Shown here: positions 1 to 7,157 of the stretch, piece after piece
How the letters are laid out: every line of letters begins with the position of its first letter
Numbering within the stretch: position 1 is the stretch's first letter
Assembly: GCF_001605895.1 (NCBI RefSeq)
Contig: NZ_LUAW01000023.1
Span: forward strand, 26,411 to 90,410
DNA length: 64,000 nt
Direction of reading: 5' to 3'
From: Acinetobacter pragensis
GTDB lineage: Bacteria; Pseudomonadota; Gammaproteobacteria; Pseudomonadales; Moraxellaceae
Notes under the pieces: generated by a model
Seen by the model: the letters and a program-made list of their open reading frames with translations, nothing else
Database searches by the model: none
What the model was told of the DNA's origin: nothing
Program-made: the position numbers and the translations under genes

Positions 1-47
1 GTGATTTTTTTGATTTAGATATCTCACTATAACAGCAGGAGAATGCA

Positions 48-1070
48 ATGAACCTGTCTGCCGATGCGGTATTTTATGATGGAATTAGCGCCAAGCCGCA
101 GCTGGCGCAGGTGCTGAAATTGGATGAACAGCGGGTTTTAGTCAAATATGGCCTGCAGCTCGATCTGCAGCGGGTATATATGTATGACGATATGACCCTG
201 ATTGGCGCTTTAGGCAGTATTCAGCCGATTGTCGAGCTGAAAGATGATGCGCGGCTGGAATTTAAAGATGCTTTGCCGGAATGGTTTAATTTATCCCGCA
301 AGGATCATCTTGATACGGTTTGGAAACTGGAAAGAACGCCAAGCCTCATTCTATTCAGTATTGCCTTTGTCGCCGTTTTAGTCTTTGCCATGGTGAAGTG
401 GGGAGTGCCGGCAGCGTCTCATCAGGTATCCAAATACTTGCCGGTGCAGACCATGAAAAGCTGGGGCGATGAGGCAGAAAAATATATTTTGGGAATTACT
501 CAAGAATCTCAGCTGCCGAAAGCCCGGCAAACTGAATTGCTGCAGAAATATAAAGTGCTGGTTGCAGATGACAAGCCTGCGAAAGTGATTTTCCGCGCAG
601 GCGGCAGCATTGGCGCAAATGCGCTGGCAATCCCGAATAACACCATCATATTGACAGATGAACTGGTTCAATTGGCGAAAAATGATGATGAGCTGATGGG
701 AGTGATGGCGCATGAACAAGGCCATTTGGCGCAGCGGCACAGTTTGCAGCAGGCATTATCCAGTCTGGGGTTCAGTGTGATTTTATTGATGATTACCGGC
801 GACAGTTCAGACTTAGTGACGACATTGCCAGTTGCGCTGATTGGAGCAAGCTATTCCAGAGATTTTGAAACGGAAGCCGATCTATATGCGCTGAAGATGA
901 TGGATCAGCATGATTTGCAGACCATGCATTATGCCAATTTTTTGCAGCGCCTTGCAGATGACAGCGGTGAAAAGATGACAGAGAAACGCAGCTGGCAGGA
1001 CTTTTTAAGCTCGCATCCCGCGACTTTTGAACGGATTGAGGCGGTAAAAAATTACCAAGCTCAGCCTTGA
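48..1070 (+). CDS. M48-family membrane-associated zinc metalloprotease
   Basis: The 340-residue protein has an N-terminal domain of about 100 residues, one clear hydrophobic segment near residues 100-120, then an M48 peptidase domain. The zinc motif HEQGH lies at residues 222-226 and is followed about 50 residues later by an ETEAD motif, which supplies the third ligand in this family. A second hydrophobic stretch follows the HExxH helix. It probably degrades or processes envelope proteins, as HtpX/Oma1/BepA relatives do, but the substrate cannot be inferred. The start is supported by an AGGAG about 8 nt before the ATG. It lacks a cleavable signal peptide, so it is likely an inner-membrane protein. 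Its operon partners, if any, lie left of the window. Confidence 0.85.
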   Translation: MNLSADAVFYDGISAKPQLAQVLKLDEQRVLVKYGLQLDLQRVYMYDDMTLIGALGSIQPIVELKDDARLEFKDALPEWFNLSRKDHLDTVWKLERTPSLILFSIAFVAVLVFAMVKWGVPAASHQVSKYLPVQTMKSWGDEAEKYILGITQESQLPKARQTELLQKYKVLVADDKPAKVIFRAGGSIGANALAIPNNTIILTDELVQLAKNDDELMGVMAHEQGHLAQRHSLQQALSSLGFSVILLMITGDSSDLVTTLPVALIGASYSRDFETEADLYALKMMDQHDLQTMHYANFLQRLADDSGEKMTEKRSWQDFLSSHPATFERIEAVKNYQAQP

Positions 1071-1159
1071 TTGAACAGGCATTGCCTGCTTGATAGCGGT
1101 CAGGTATTTTGCTTGCAGTGTTGCGTAGCTGAAAATTTATTTTAAATTTGAAAGCACAA

Positions 1160-1450
1160 TTATTCGGAACGCTGCCATACAGCGGTCAATTCTTCTTGTC
1201 CCATACGGATTAAATGATCCAATACAACCTGTTCTAATCTGGGCAGGTCAGTATCTTCTTGCGTGGCCGTAATTTCGACAGCCAAAGATTCTGCCAAGGG
1301 CGTTAACTGCACGGTTGCGCTGGGCATAACAATCTGCAGCAGCTGCTCTGAGTCAGCCACTTCAAATTTATGTTTCCAGTGATTAAGCAAGCGCTTGGTA
1401 ATTCGGCCTGCTTGTACGGTCGCAATGGTTGCACGGGTTGTTTTAGGCAT
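1160..1450 (-). CDS. DUF2218 family protein
   Basis: This 96-residue protein has the DUF2218 layout: a basic N-terminal segment (T-V-x-A-x-x-x-K-x-L-x-x-W-x-H-K), a central stretch that would be a beta sheet, and a C-terminal LExVVxxHLxRMG helix. Family members are small cytoplasmic proteins found near iron or siderophore genes in some bacteria, but no biochemical role is established. It stands alone, convergent with the M48 gene and divergent from rpe. A minus-strand terminator-like hairpin at 1521-1569 lies upstream of its start and might belong to its leader. Confidence 0.7.
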   Translation of the reverse strand: MPKTTRATIATVQAGRITKRLLNHWKHKFEVADSEQLLQIVMPSATVQLTPLAESLAVEITATQEDTDLPRLEQVVLDHLIRMGQEELTAVWQRSE

Positions 1451-1520
1451 GCAGAATCTTCTTTAAGTATTTGTATGAAAAGGTATTTGACACTAGCGGA
1501 TTTAGAGGGTTTTGACTATC

Positions 1521-1569
1521 AAAAAAATGCAGCGGATTATTTTTACCGCAGATTCTGTCGCTGCATTTT
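1521..1569 (-). promoter_or_regulatory. hairpin with minus-strand U-tract in the rpe/DUF2218 divergent region
   Basis: An 11-bp perfect stem pairs 1524-1534 with 1559-1569 around a 24-nt loop. Read on the minus strand it is followed by a run of seven T. It therefore looks like an intrinsic terminator pointing toward the DUF2218 gene, although no minus-strand gene is visible upstream. It may be a leader attenuator or the end of an unseen antisense RNA. Confidence 0.45.
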
Positions 1570-1609
1570 CAACGCTTCAGGCCGCCGGGCAAGCGCCGGC
1601 AATTCAGTT

Positions 1610-1618
1610 TTGCTATAA
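1610..1618 (+). promoter_or_regulatory. extended -10 promoter of rpe
   Basis: The sequence TGCTATAAT is a perfect TATAAT preceded by the TGn extension, 36 nt before the rpe ATG. No good -35 box is seen, which is usual for extended -10 promoters. Confidence 0.65.
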
Positions 1619-1654
1619 TAGCTAAAATATCATTCTTCCATAGCCAGGTTATTC

Positions 1655-2341
1655 ATGTCCAAGCCATTTTTAATTGCGCCTTCTATTCTATCTGCTGATT
1701 TTGCCCGCTTAGGCGAGGAAGTGGAAAATGTCCTGCAGGCGGGCGCAGATGTCGTGCATTTTGACGTGATGGACAACCATTATGTGCCGAATCTGACTTT
1801 TGGCGCGGGTGTGTGCAAGGCCTTAAAAAAATACGGCATTCAAGCGCCGATTGATGTGCATTTGATGGTATCTCCAGTAGACCGCATGATTGATGACTTT
1901 TTGGAAGCTGGCGCAGATATCATTACATTTCATCCTGAAGCCACCGATCATATTGACCGCTCTTTACAGCTGATTAAAGCCGGCGGCGCCAAAGCGGGTT
2001 TGGTATTTAATCCTGCAACACCGCTGCATTATTTAGATTATGTGCTGGACAAGGTAGACCAAGTTTTACTGATGAGTGTAAACCCGGGCTTTGGCGGACA
2101 GAAATTCATTCCAATGACATTGGACAAGCTGCGTCAGGCGCGCAAAATTATTGATGCCTCTGGCCGTGACATCCGTTTAGAAGTGGATGGCGGTGTTGGG
2201 CCTGCCAATATCCGTGAAATTGCGGAAGCCGGCGCGGATATGTTTGTTGCCGGTTCGGCTATTTTTGGCAAGTCCGATTATAAAGCTGTTATTGATGATA
2301 TGCGTTCTGAATTGGCAAAAGTTGGCACTGTAGAGGTTTAA
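1655..2341 (+). CDS. rpe: Ribulose-phosphate 3-epimerase
   Basis: This cytoplasmic TIM-barrel enzyme interconverts D-ribulose 5-phosphate and D-xylulose 5-phosphate in the non-oxidative pentose phosphate pathway. The 228-residue length is normal. Family signatures are in order: [14 protein letters not shown] at the start, [16 protein letters not shown] (metal-binding His and catalytic Asp), DVHLMV, a SVNPGFGGQ phosphate loop, and EVDGGV with the second catalytic Asp. It is monocistronic: it has its own extended -10 promoter and a strong terminator at 2485-2511. Its 3' untranslated region contains the unusual 12-nt repeat array at 2369-2425. Confidence 0.97.
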   Translation: MSKPFLIAPSILSADFARLGEEVENVLQAGADVVHFDVMDNHYVPNLTFGAGVCKALKKYGIQAPIDVHLMVSPVDRMIDDFLEAGADIITFHPEATDHIDRSLQLIKAGGAKAGLVFNPATPLHYLDYVLDKVDQVLLMSVNPGFGGQKFIPMTLDKLRQARKIIDASGRDIRLEVDGGVGPANIREIAEAGADMFVAGSAIFGKSDYKAVIDDMRSELAKVGTVEV

Positions 2342-2368
2342 GGATTTTTAAATAAATCCAGCGCCAAT

Positions 2369-2425
2369 TGTGGATAACTTTATGGATAAACATATGGATA
2401 TCTATGTAGATAACTATATGGATAA
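2369..2425. repeat. five DnaA-box-like motifs with exact 12-nt spacing
   Basis: Nine-base motifs start at 2369, 2381, 2393, 2405 and 2417, an exact 12-nt period. The first is TGTGGATAA, a perfect reverse-strand DnaA box (TTATCCACA). The others are TATGGATAA, TATGGATAT, TGTAGATAA and TATGGATAA, with one or two differences. The array lies between the rpe stop and its terminator, next to an AT-rich stretch. It could be a DnaA-binding cluster or simply a degenerate tandem repeat. Confidence 0.6.
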
Positions 2426-2484
2426 CTTGAATAAAGAATAAACAATTGAGCGTCAAAGGTTTATTAATTAGACTTAATTTGTAT

Positions 2485-2511
2485 AAAAAGGACTCATTTG
2501 AGTCCTTTTTT
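2485..2511 (+). terminator. rho-independent terminator of rpe
   Basis: A GGACTC/GAGTCC stem with a 4-nt loop is flanked by an A-run upstream and six T downstream. It ends the rpe transcript and may work on both strands. Confidence 0.85.
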
Positions 2512-2705
2512 ACGCTTTTAAAGTGCTTGAATTGTTGGCGGTTTATTCAGCATTGCTTAAAAATAATGCTGTTTAAAATATAACTATATTGTTTTAAATG
2601 ATTTGCGCTAAAGAAAAAAAGGCATACACGAAAAAATTTAAGACATTGTGCATAACTGCTTAGTTCTTTATGATAGAAATACATTAACCGGCTGTGGACC
2701 GCTGC

Positions 2706-2741
2706 ACAAAAATTGGCAAAATTGGCAAAATTGCTCATAAT
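2706..2741 (+). promoter_or_regulatory. promoter of the copper operon, embedded in 9-nt tandem repeats
   Basis: A -35-like TTGGCA (2713-2718) and a -10-like CATAAT (2736-2741) are separated by 17 nt, about 70 nt before the first copper gene. The same stretch holds about three tandem copies of AAAATTGGC. No textbook CueR or CopR operator was recognised, so metal control cannot be read directly. Confidence 0.5.
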
Positions 2742-2812
2742 GGCAATAGCTGATGCAGGGTTCGTAATTTTATTCATTGAATGCTGAGGGCAGAATTGGT
2801 TTGCTGAAATTT

Positions 2813-3334
2813 ATGCAGCGCTATACCGGCTTTGTTTTTCTGATGGCTTTTGTCATTGGATGGAGCAGTGTTGCCTTTGCTGTGCAAAAACCAATTCACC
2901 AGCTGATGATGAGCCAGTCTGTCAAGATGAATGCTGCTGAGCGTGAAGCTTCGCAGAGTATGTCTTCTGCATCTCATGATATGGGTGCGAAGCACAGTTC
3001 CGCTTCACTGCATGAGATGGCGCAGGATGCATCAGACACGGCAGTGTTCAGCATGAACATGCAGGACTGCCTTCAGGCTAAGGCCGATAAGCCGTCTGAC
3101 AGTGCGCAGAGTTTTGAGCATTGCCAATCTAAAAGCATTCAATTCAATAGCAAAGCGCAATGCGCTGACTGCGCCTTATGGCATTGCCAGCTGGCATCGG
3201 TTTCTTTGGAAATGCATGCGGTAGAGTTGAACTTGCCTGAGTTTTACATATTTTCCGAGCAGCCCAATATCGCGTTTACTGCGCAATATCTGCCAGGCCA
3301 CTGGCAGGAACTGTTGCGCCCTCCCAAAGCTTAA
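2813..3334 (+). CDS. small secreted Cys/His/Met-rich protein of the copper operon
   Basis: The ATG at 2813 is chosen over the in-frame TTG at 2777 because the protein then opens with a normal signal peptide (MQRYTGFVFLMAFVIGW, cleaved after about residue 25). The mature part of roughly 150 residues is rich in Met and His and carries a cluster of Cys with the pattern C-x-x-C-x5-C (CADCALWHC). This suggests periplasmic metal binding or a CzcI/DUF2946-like sensor role, without a firm family assignment. It is the first gene of the unit leading into copA, 55 nt downstream, so copper handling is the likely job. Confidence 0.6.
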   Translation: MQRYTGFVFLMAFVIGWSSVAFAVQKPIHQLMMSQSVKMNAAEREASQSMSSASHDMGAKHSSASLHEMAQDASDTAVFSMNMQDCLQAKADKPSDSAQSFEHCQSKSIQFNSKAQCADCALWHCQLASVSLEMHAVELNLPEFYIFSEQPNIAFTAQYLPGHWQELLRPPKA

Positions 3335-3389
3335 TCCATTTTTAGAACACTTTTAACTCAAAGTTCCTTCATAAAATCAGGATTAAGCA

Positions 3390-5201
3390 ATGTCTATTAA
3401 AATCAGTCAAAGCCTGCTTGCAGGTGTTTGCTTCATTTCGTCTTCTTGTCTGTATGCTGCAGTCAAGGAATACTCGCTCAATATTGGCGAGGGCACCGTC
3501 CAAGTGACGGGCAAGCCGCTCACCAGAATTATGGTCAATGGCCAATTTCCGGCACCGCTTCTCGAATTTGAAGAAGGCGATGATGCGGTTATTCGGGTTA
3601 AAAACAGCCTCAAAAATAAAGACTCTTCCATTCACTGGCATGGCTTGCTGCTGCCGGGAATTATGGACGGTGTACCTGGGTTTAACGGCTTTAACGGCAT
3701 CAGCCCCAATGAAGAGTTTGTCTATAAATTTAAAGTCCGCCAGAGCGGCACATATTGGTATCACGCGCATTCCAAAGGGCAGGAACAGGACGGGCTCTAT
3801 GGCGCTTTAGTGATTTATCCTAAAGGGAAACAGCCTTTGGCGCAGCATGAGAAAACTGAGCGTGATTATGTGGTCATGCTGTCCGATTTTCATGAGCAGC
3901 GCAGTGATCAAATTCAGAAAAACCTAAAAATTTCAGCCGAATACTATCAGGATCAGCGTGAAACATTAGGTGATGTCTGGAAGCAAGTGCAGCGAGATGG
4001 CCTAAAAGCGGCGTGGTCAGACCGCAAAATGTGGAATCAGATGCGCATGCTGAAAACGGACCTTTCTGATGTGACCGGCTATACCTTTCTGATTAACGGG
4101 AAAACGCCTGAACAGAATTGGACGGGCATGTTTAAGCCGAATGAAAAAGTCCGCCTGCGCTTTATTAATGCCTCAGCTATGTCGTTCTTTGATGTGCGCA
4201 TTCCCAATTTGAAAATGACGGTGGTCAGCGCGGACGGACAGCCGGTCAAGCCTGTGCCTGTCGATGAATTCCGTATTGGGACAGCTGAAACCTATGATGT
4301 GATTGTTGCCCCGCAAACAGGCCATTATCAGATTGAAGCGGAGTCTATTGACCGATCAGGTTTTGCTATTGGCACATTGCAGCATGAATTGAATCCGGAA
4401 ACTCAAGGGATTCACATGCCGGCGCCGCGCCCGCGGTCTTTGCTGACCATGGAGGATATGGGGCATGGCAATATGCAGGGCATGGATCATTCAAAGATGA
4501 ACCATGATGCAATGCAGGGCATGGATCATTCAAAGATGAATCATGATGAGATGCAAGGCATGGATCATTCAAAAATGAACCATGATGCCATGCAAGGCAT
4601 GGAGCATTCACAGCAGAGCTCTGCAGCATCGGCGCAGCAGAAACATGATCAGACGGTGTATGGCTGGGCCAATGCTTCTACGCCAGCGGGTGATAAAGCA
4701 TTGCAATACAGTGATTTAAAATCCTTAAATCCGCAGGTGGATACTCGTGAAGCGACCAGTGAATTGGTGATCCGCTTGGGCGGGACGATGGAGCGCTATA
4801 TTTGGACGATCAATGGAAAGAAATTCAGCGATGCTGAGCCGCTGAAAGTGAAATATGGTGAACGCATCCGCATTAAATTTATCAATGACAGCATGATGGC
4901 GCATCCAATGCATTTGCATGGCATGTTTATGCAGCTGGAAAATGGTCAGCCTGCGGCGGATATGCCAAACAAACATACGGTCATCGTGCCGCCGGGTAAA
5001 ACAGTTACGGCTTTGCTGACTGCTGATGAGCTGGGCGAATGGGCGATTCACTGCCATCTGCTGTATCACATGAGCGCAGGCATGATGAATAAGCTGATTG
5101 TCGCGAATGTGACAGATGCTCAAGCCTCTTCAGCGCCAATCCAGACCTCTAAAGCAGTACCTGCGGCGGAGCAAAAAGGAGATCAGCATGCGCATCACTA
5201 A
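3390..5201 (+). CDS. copA: Copper-resistance multicopper oxidase CopA
   Basis: This is a periplasmic laccase-type oxidase, thought to oxidise Cu(I) to the less toxic Cu(II) and to bind copper. The 603 residues contain all four copper-ligand motifs: HWHG (residues 82-85), WYHAHS (H125, H127), HPMHLHG near residue 508, and HCHLLYHMSAGMM near residue 555. A Met/His-rich insert starting at residue 362 repeats MQGMDHSKMNHDA three and a half times. The N-terminus is a Sec-type signal peptide without a twin-arginine, unlike the Tat signal usual for CopA. An AGGA lies 8 nt before the ATG. It is followed directly by an overlapping small gene and copB. Confidence 0.93.
   Translation: MSIKISQSLLAGVCFISSSCLYAAVKEYSLNIGEGTVQVTGKPLTRIMVNGQFPAPLLEFEEGDDAVIRVKNSLKNKDSSIHWHGLLLPGIMDGVPGFNGFNGISPNEEFVYKFKVRQSGTYWYHAHSKGQEQDGLYGALVIYPKGKQPLAQHEKTERDYVVMLSDFHEQRSDQIQKNLKISAEYYQDQRETLGDVWKQVQRDGLKAAWSDRKMWNQMRMLKTDLSDVTGYTFLINGKTPEQNWTGMFKPNEKVRLRFINASAMSFFDVRIPNLKMTVVSADGQPVKPVPVDEFRIGTAETYDVIVAPQTGHYQIEAESIDRSGFAIGTLQHELNPETQGIHMPAPRPRSLLTMEDMGHGNMQGMDHSKMNHDAMQGMDHSKMNHDEMQGMDHSKMNHDAMQGMEHSQQSSAASAQQKHDQTVYGWANASTPAGDKALQYSDLKSLNPQVDTREATSELVIRLGGTMERYIWTINGKKFSDAEPLKVKYGERIRIKFINDSMMAHPMHLHGMFMQLENGQPAADMPNKHTVIVPPGKTVTALLTADELGEWAIHCHLLYHMSAGMMNKLIVANVTDAQASSAPIQTSKAVPAAEQKGDQHAHH
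4473..4613 (+). repeat. 39-bp coding tandem repeat inside copA
   Basis: Three full 39-nt units (4473-4511, 4512-4550, 4551-4589) and a partial fourth encode the 13-residue unit MQGMDHSKMNHD(A/E). The units differ at only a few bases, so copy number could vary by slippage or recombination. Each unit adds three Met and two His, which are likely copper ligands. Confidence 0.9.
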
Positions 5202-5463
5202 TCTATTTTTGACATCAGTTTTGGCAGCTGCGGTTCTCAGTTTGAGTACACTGGCTGCGGCTGAATCAAGCGTTGAACAGCGTCATGCGGTTCAGCCGCC
5301 TGCGGAAAAAATGCAGCCGATGGATCATTCTCAGCATGCTGCACATGAACATGGGCAGATGATGCAGCAGGCCAATCAAGCGAAGACAGCAGAAAAAGCT
5401 GAGCAGGCCAATTCAGATAAGGATCAAACAGCAGCGAAAGGGGATCATCATGCACACCATTAA
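5188..5463 (+). CDS. small secreted His/Met-rich copper-operon protein
   Basis: The start at 5188 is preferred over the longer frame from 5116 because it is preceded by AAAAGGAG and opens with a clear signal peptide (MRITNLFLTSVLAAAVLSL, cleaved after LAAA). The 91-residue product has a mature part of about 65 residues with the motif QPMDHSQHAAHEHG and a HHAHH tail, the same MDHSQH motif as in CopA and CopB. It overlaps copA by 14 nt and copB by 14 nt, so translation is probably coupled. A periplasmic copper buffer or chaperone is inferred. Confidence 0.65.
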   Translation: MRITNLFLTSVLAAAVLSLSTLAAAESSVEQRHAVQPPAEKMQPMDHSQHAAHEHGQMMQQANQAKTAEKAEQANSDKDQTAAKGDHHAHH

Positions 5464-6388
5464 TCTTTTTTCTAAAACTGTTTTAAGTGTTTCTATGCTG
5501 ATGATGAGTGCAGGGGCAATGGCGCAGAATGGCGCTGATCATCATGCTGAAATGGCGGCTGCAGCGGCGCAGCCGGATCAGGTACAGATGATGCCGGATA
5601 CAGCGCATGCCATGATGGATCATTCACAGCATCATGCTGAAGCCCCTGTGCAAAATCAGTCACAGGCGCAAGCAGAGGAGCAGAAACCTGCAGCTGAGCA
5701 TCAAGGGCATGATCACCGTAAAGAACATGGCGGTCAGGTGTATGCCGTGACCAGCTTTGACAATAAATGGCTGGTGAATGAAGATGGTGATGGCGTTTTA
5801 AAATCGGAGCTGGAAACGCGTATTGGCACCGATGAGAATAAGGTTTTTATTAAAATTCATGCCGATCAGCAGGAGTCTGATGCGGCTGAATGGGATGCAA
5901 AACTGCTTTACAGCAGGATGATTTCAGATTTTTGGGATGCTCAGATCGGCGCACGCTACCGTTCTGAAAAAATGAAGCTGGATCATGGGCAGAGCGATAC
6001 TGAAGAACACGTCGATGCAGTCCTTGGTCTGCATGGGATGGCGCCGTATTTCTTTGAAACCGATGCCTATCTATTTGCAGGGGCAGACAGCTATTCAGGT
6101 TTCAGTTTGGAAACTGAACGTGATTTGCTGCTGACACAAAAGCTGATTGTGCAGCCTTATTTGAATTTGGATGCCGTATTCAGCGATGAGTCTAAATATG
6201 CCAAGAAAACCGGTTTGAGCCATGTCACAGCCGGTTTAGAAACCCGCTATGAGATCAGTAAAAGAGTCATGCCTTATATTGATATTGCGTATGCATATGA
6301 TAAAGGGCGGGATGAAACTGCTTGGCAGGCAGCGACAGGCTCAGAGCATGGCTGGATTTATGGTGCCGGCATACGCTTTAAATTTTAA
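5450..6388 (+). CDS. copB: Copper-resistance outer-membrane protein CopB
   Basis: The 312-residue protein has a signal peptide, a His/Met-rich low-complexity segment (residues about 25-95 with MMDHSQHH), then a CopB beta-barrel domain rich in alternating aromatic strands that ends in IRFKF, a typical outer-membrane C-terminus with a final Phe. CopB proteins sit in the outer membrane and help retain or export copper together with CopA. The start is supported by AAAGGGG and by the 14-nt overlap with the upstream small gene. It is the last gene of the operon and is followed by a strong terminator. Confidence 0.92.
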   Translation: MHTINLFSKTVLSVSMLMMSAGAMAQNGADHHAEMAAAAAQPDQVQMMPDTAHAMMDHSQHHAEAPVQNQSQAQAEEQKPAAEHQGHDHRKEHGGQVYAVTSFDNKWLVNEDGDGVLKSELETRIGTDENKVFIKIHADQQESDAAEWDAKLLYSRMISDFWDAQIGARYRSEKMKLDHGQSDTEEHVDAVLGLHGMAPYFFETDAYLFAGADSYSGFSLETERDLLLTQKLIVQPYLNLDAVFSDESKYAKKTGLSHVTAGLETRYEISKRVMPYIDIAYAYDKGRDETAWQAATGSEHGWIYGAGIRFKF

Positions 6389-6424
6389 AATCATTAGCCT
6401 TTGATGCAGTGCATCTGCATTAAA

Positions 6425-6464
6425 AATAAAGAAAGCTGCGGGTGCACTAGCAGCTTTCTTTATT
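6425..6464 (+). terminator. terminator of the copper operon
   Basis: A 15-bp perfect inverted repeat (6425-6439 with 6450-6464) surrounds a 10-nt loop. The arms are A-rich on the left and T-rich on the right, the layout of a rho-independent terminator just after copB. Confidence 0.85.
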
Positions 6465-6563
6465 GTCATGGCTTTACTGTTATTTTGATGAAAAATGGTG
6501 CGCTTTTTGAGCGTGCAATGGGTCATTTTTTGTAAATAAGATTAAAAATAATGCGAAAATTAG

Positions 6564-6569
6564 TATAAT
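6564..6569 (+). promoter_or_regulatory. -10 box of the sugE transcription unit
   Basis: A perfect TATAAT lies 15 nt before the first riboswitch hairpin, so the transcript would begin close to that hairpin. The -35 region is weak (ATTAAA). Confidence 0.5.
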
Positions 6570-6583
6570 CAGCAGAATATAGC

Positions 6584-6704
6584 GGGGGAACGACCTCCCT
6601 TGGTGCAAGATGGCCTTCTATTAAAAAATTAACTTTCCATTGGTATTTTTTTTAATGCAGGTGTATTTCGCTTGGATCAAGAAAAAACGTCAGGACGGCC
6701 TGAC
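6584..6704 (+). promoter_or_regulatory. guanidine-II (mini-ykkC)-like riboswitch leader of the sugE pair
   Basis: Guanidine-II riboswitches are two small hairpins with ACGR loops ahead of guanidinium exporters. The second hairpin here is exact: GTCAGG, loop ACGG, CCTGAC (6689-6704), 24 nt before the sugE ATG and 10 nt before its GGAG. The first (6584-6599) has a G-rich arm, an ACGA or AACGA loop and a CCTCCC arm, with a G-U pair and an imperfect closing pair. The linker of about 90 nt is longer than I expect for the class, so hairpin one is less certain. No terminator follows, which suggests control at translation. Confidence 0.75.
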
Positions 6705-6727
6705 TCTATTGATTGGAGCACGGCATT

Positions 6728-7045
6728 ATGGCCTGGATTATTCTTATTTTTGCGGGTATTTTCGAAATTGTCTGGGCATATTCGATGAAGCTTTCAGAAG
6801 GCTTTACGAAACTTACCCCAAGCCTCATCACCCTTTTTTTTATGATCCTCAGTTTTGGCCTGCTGGCTTATGCTATGAAAAGCTTGCCCTTGGGCACTGC
6901 TTATACCATTTGGACAGGAATCGGCGCGATTGGCTCATTTTTAGTCGGGATCTTTATTTTAGGTGAGCCGGCAACGGCAATGCGCATGCTGGCTGCTGTT
7001 TTAATTGTCTCAGGCTTGGTTTTAATGAAGCTTTCTTCCGGCTGA
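6728..7045 (+). CDS. sugE: SMR-family guanidinium exporter (Gdx/SugE), copy 1
   Basis: This 105-residue inner-membrane protein has four hydrophobic helices, the membrane Glu in the AGIFEIVWAYSMK helix that binds substrate and protons, and the GAIGSFLVG and GEPATAMR signatures of the SugE/Gdx subgroup. These proteins export guanidinium in exchange for protons. The ATG at 6728 gives the standard MAW start with GGAG 9 nt upstream. The preceding guanidine-II-like leader supports guanidinium as substrate. It is followed by a paralogue about 78% identical by hand count. Confidence 0.93.
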   Translation: MAWIILIFAGIFEIVWAYSMKLSEGFTKLTPSLITLFFMILSFGLLAYAMKSLPLGTAYTIWTGIGAIGSFLVGIFILGEPATAMRMLAAVLIVSGLVLMKLSSG

Positions 7046-7105
7046 ATAAGCCTTTGAATATTCAATCATCTTAATTTCTTTCATTGATTTTTAGCAGGTC
7101 ATTAT

Positions 7106-7134
7106 GGCAAAGGCCGGAATCATCCGGCTTTGCC
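7106..7134 (+). promoter_or_regulatory. strong intercistronic hairpin between the two sugE genes
   Basis: The arm GGCAAAGGCCGG (7106-7117) pairs with CCGGCTTTGCC (7124-7134) around a 6-nt loop, an 11-bp stem with one bulged G. There is no T-run, so it is not a simple terminator. It may limit read-through or stabilise the upstream message. Confidence 0.5.
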
Positions 7135-7157
7135 ATTGTGCAATAGGTAATTTAGTT

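Noticed and set aside
2369..2425. chromosomal origin of replication
   Set aside because: dnaA, dnaN, gyrB and rpmH are not nearby, and the array is short and mostly imperfect; kept only as a DnaA-box-like repeat.
4473..4613. CRISPR-like repeat
   Set aside because: It is an in-frame coding tandem repeat with no spacers.
6584..6704. guanidine-I (ykkC) riboswitch
   Set aside because: The longer conserved blocks of class I that I remember are absent; the ACGR-loop hairpins fit class II better.
6640..6966. 108-codon open frame over the first sugE gene
   Set aside because: It lies in another frame of sugE, lacks a ribosome site and has no protein-family features.
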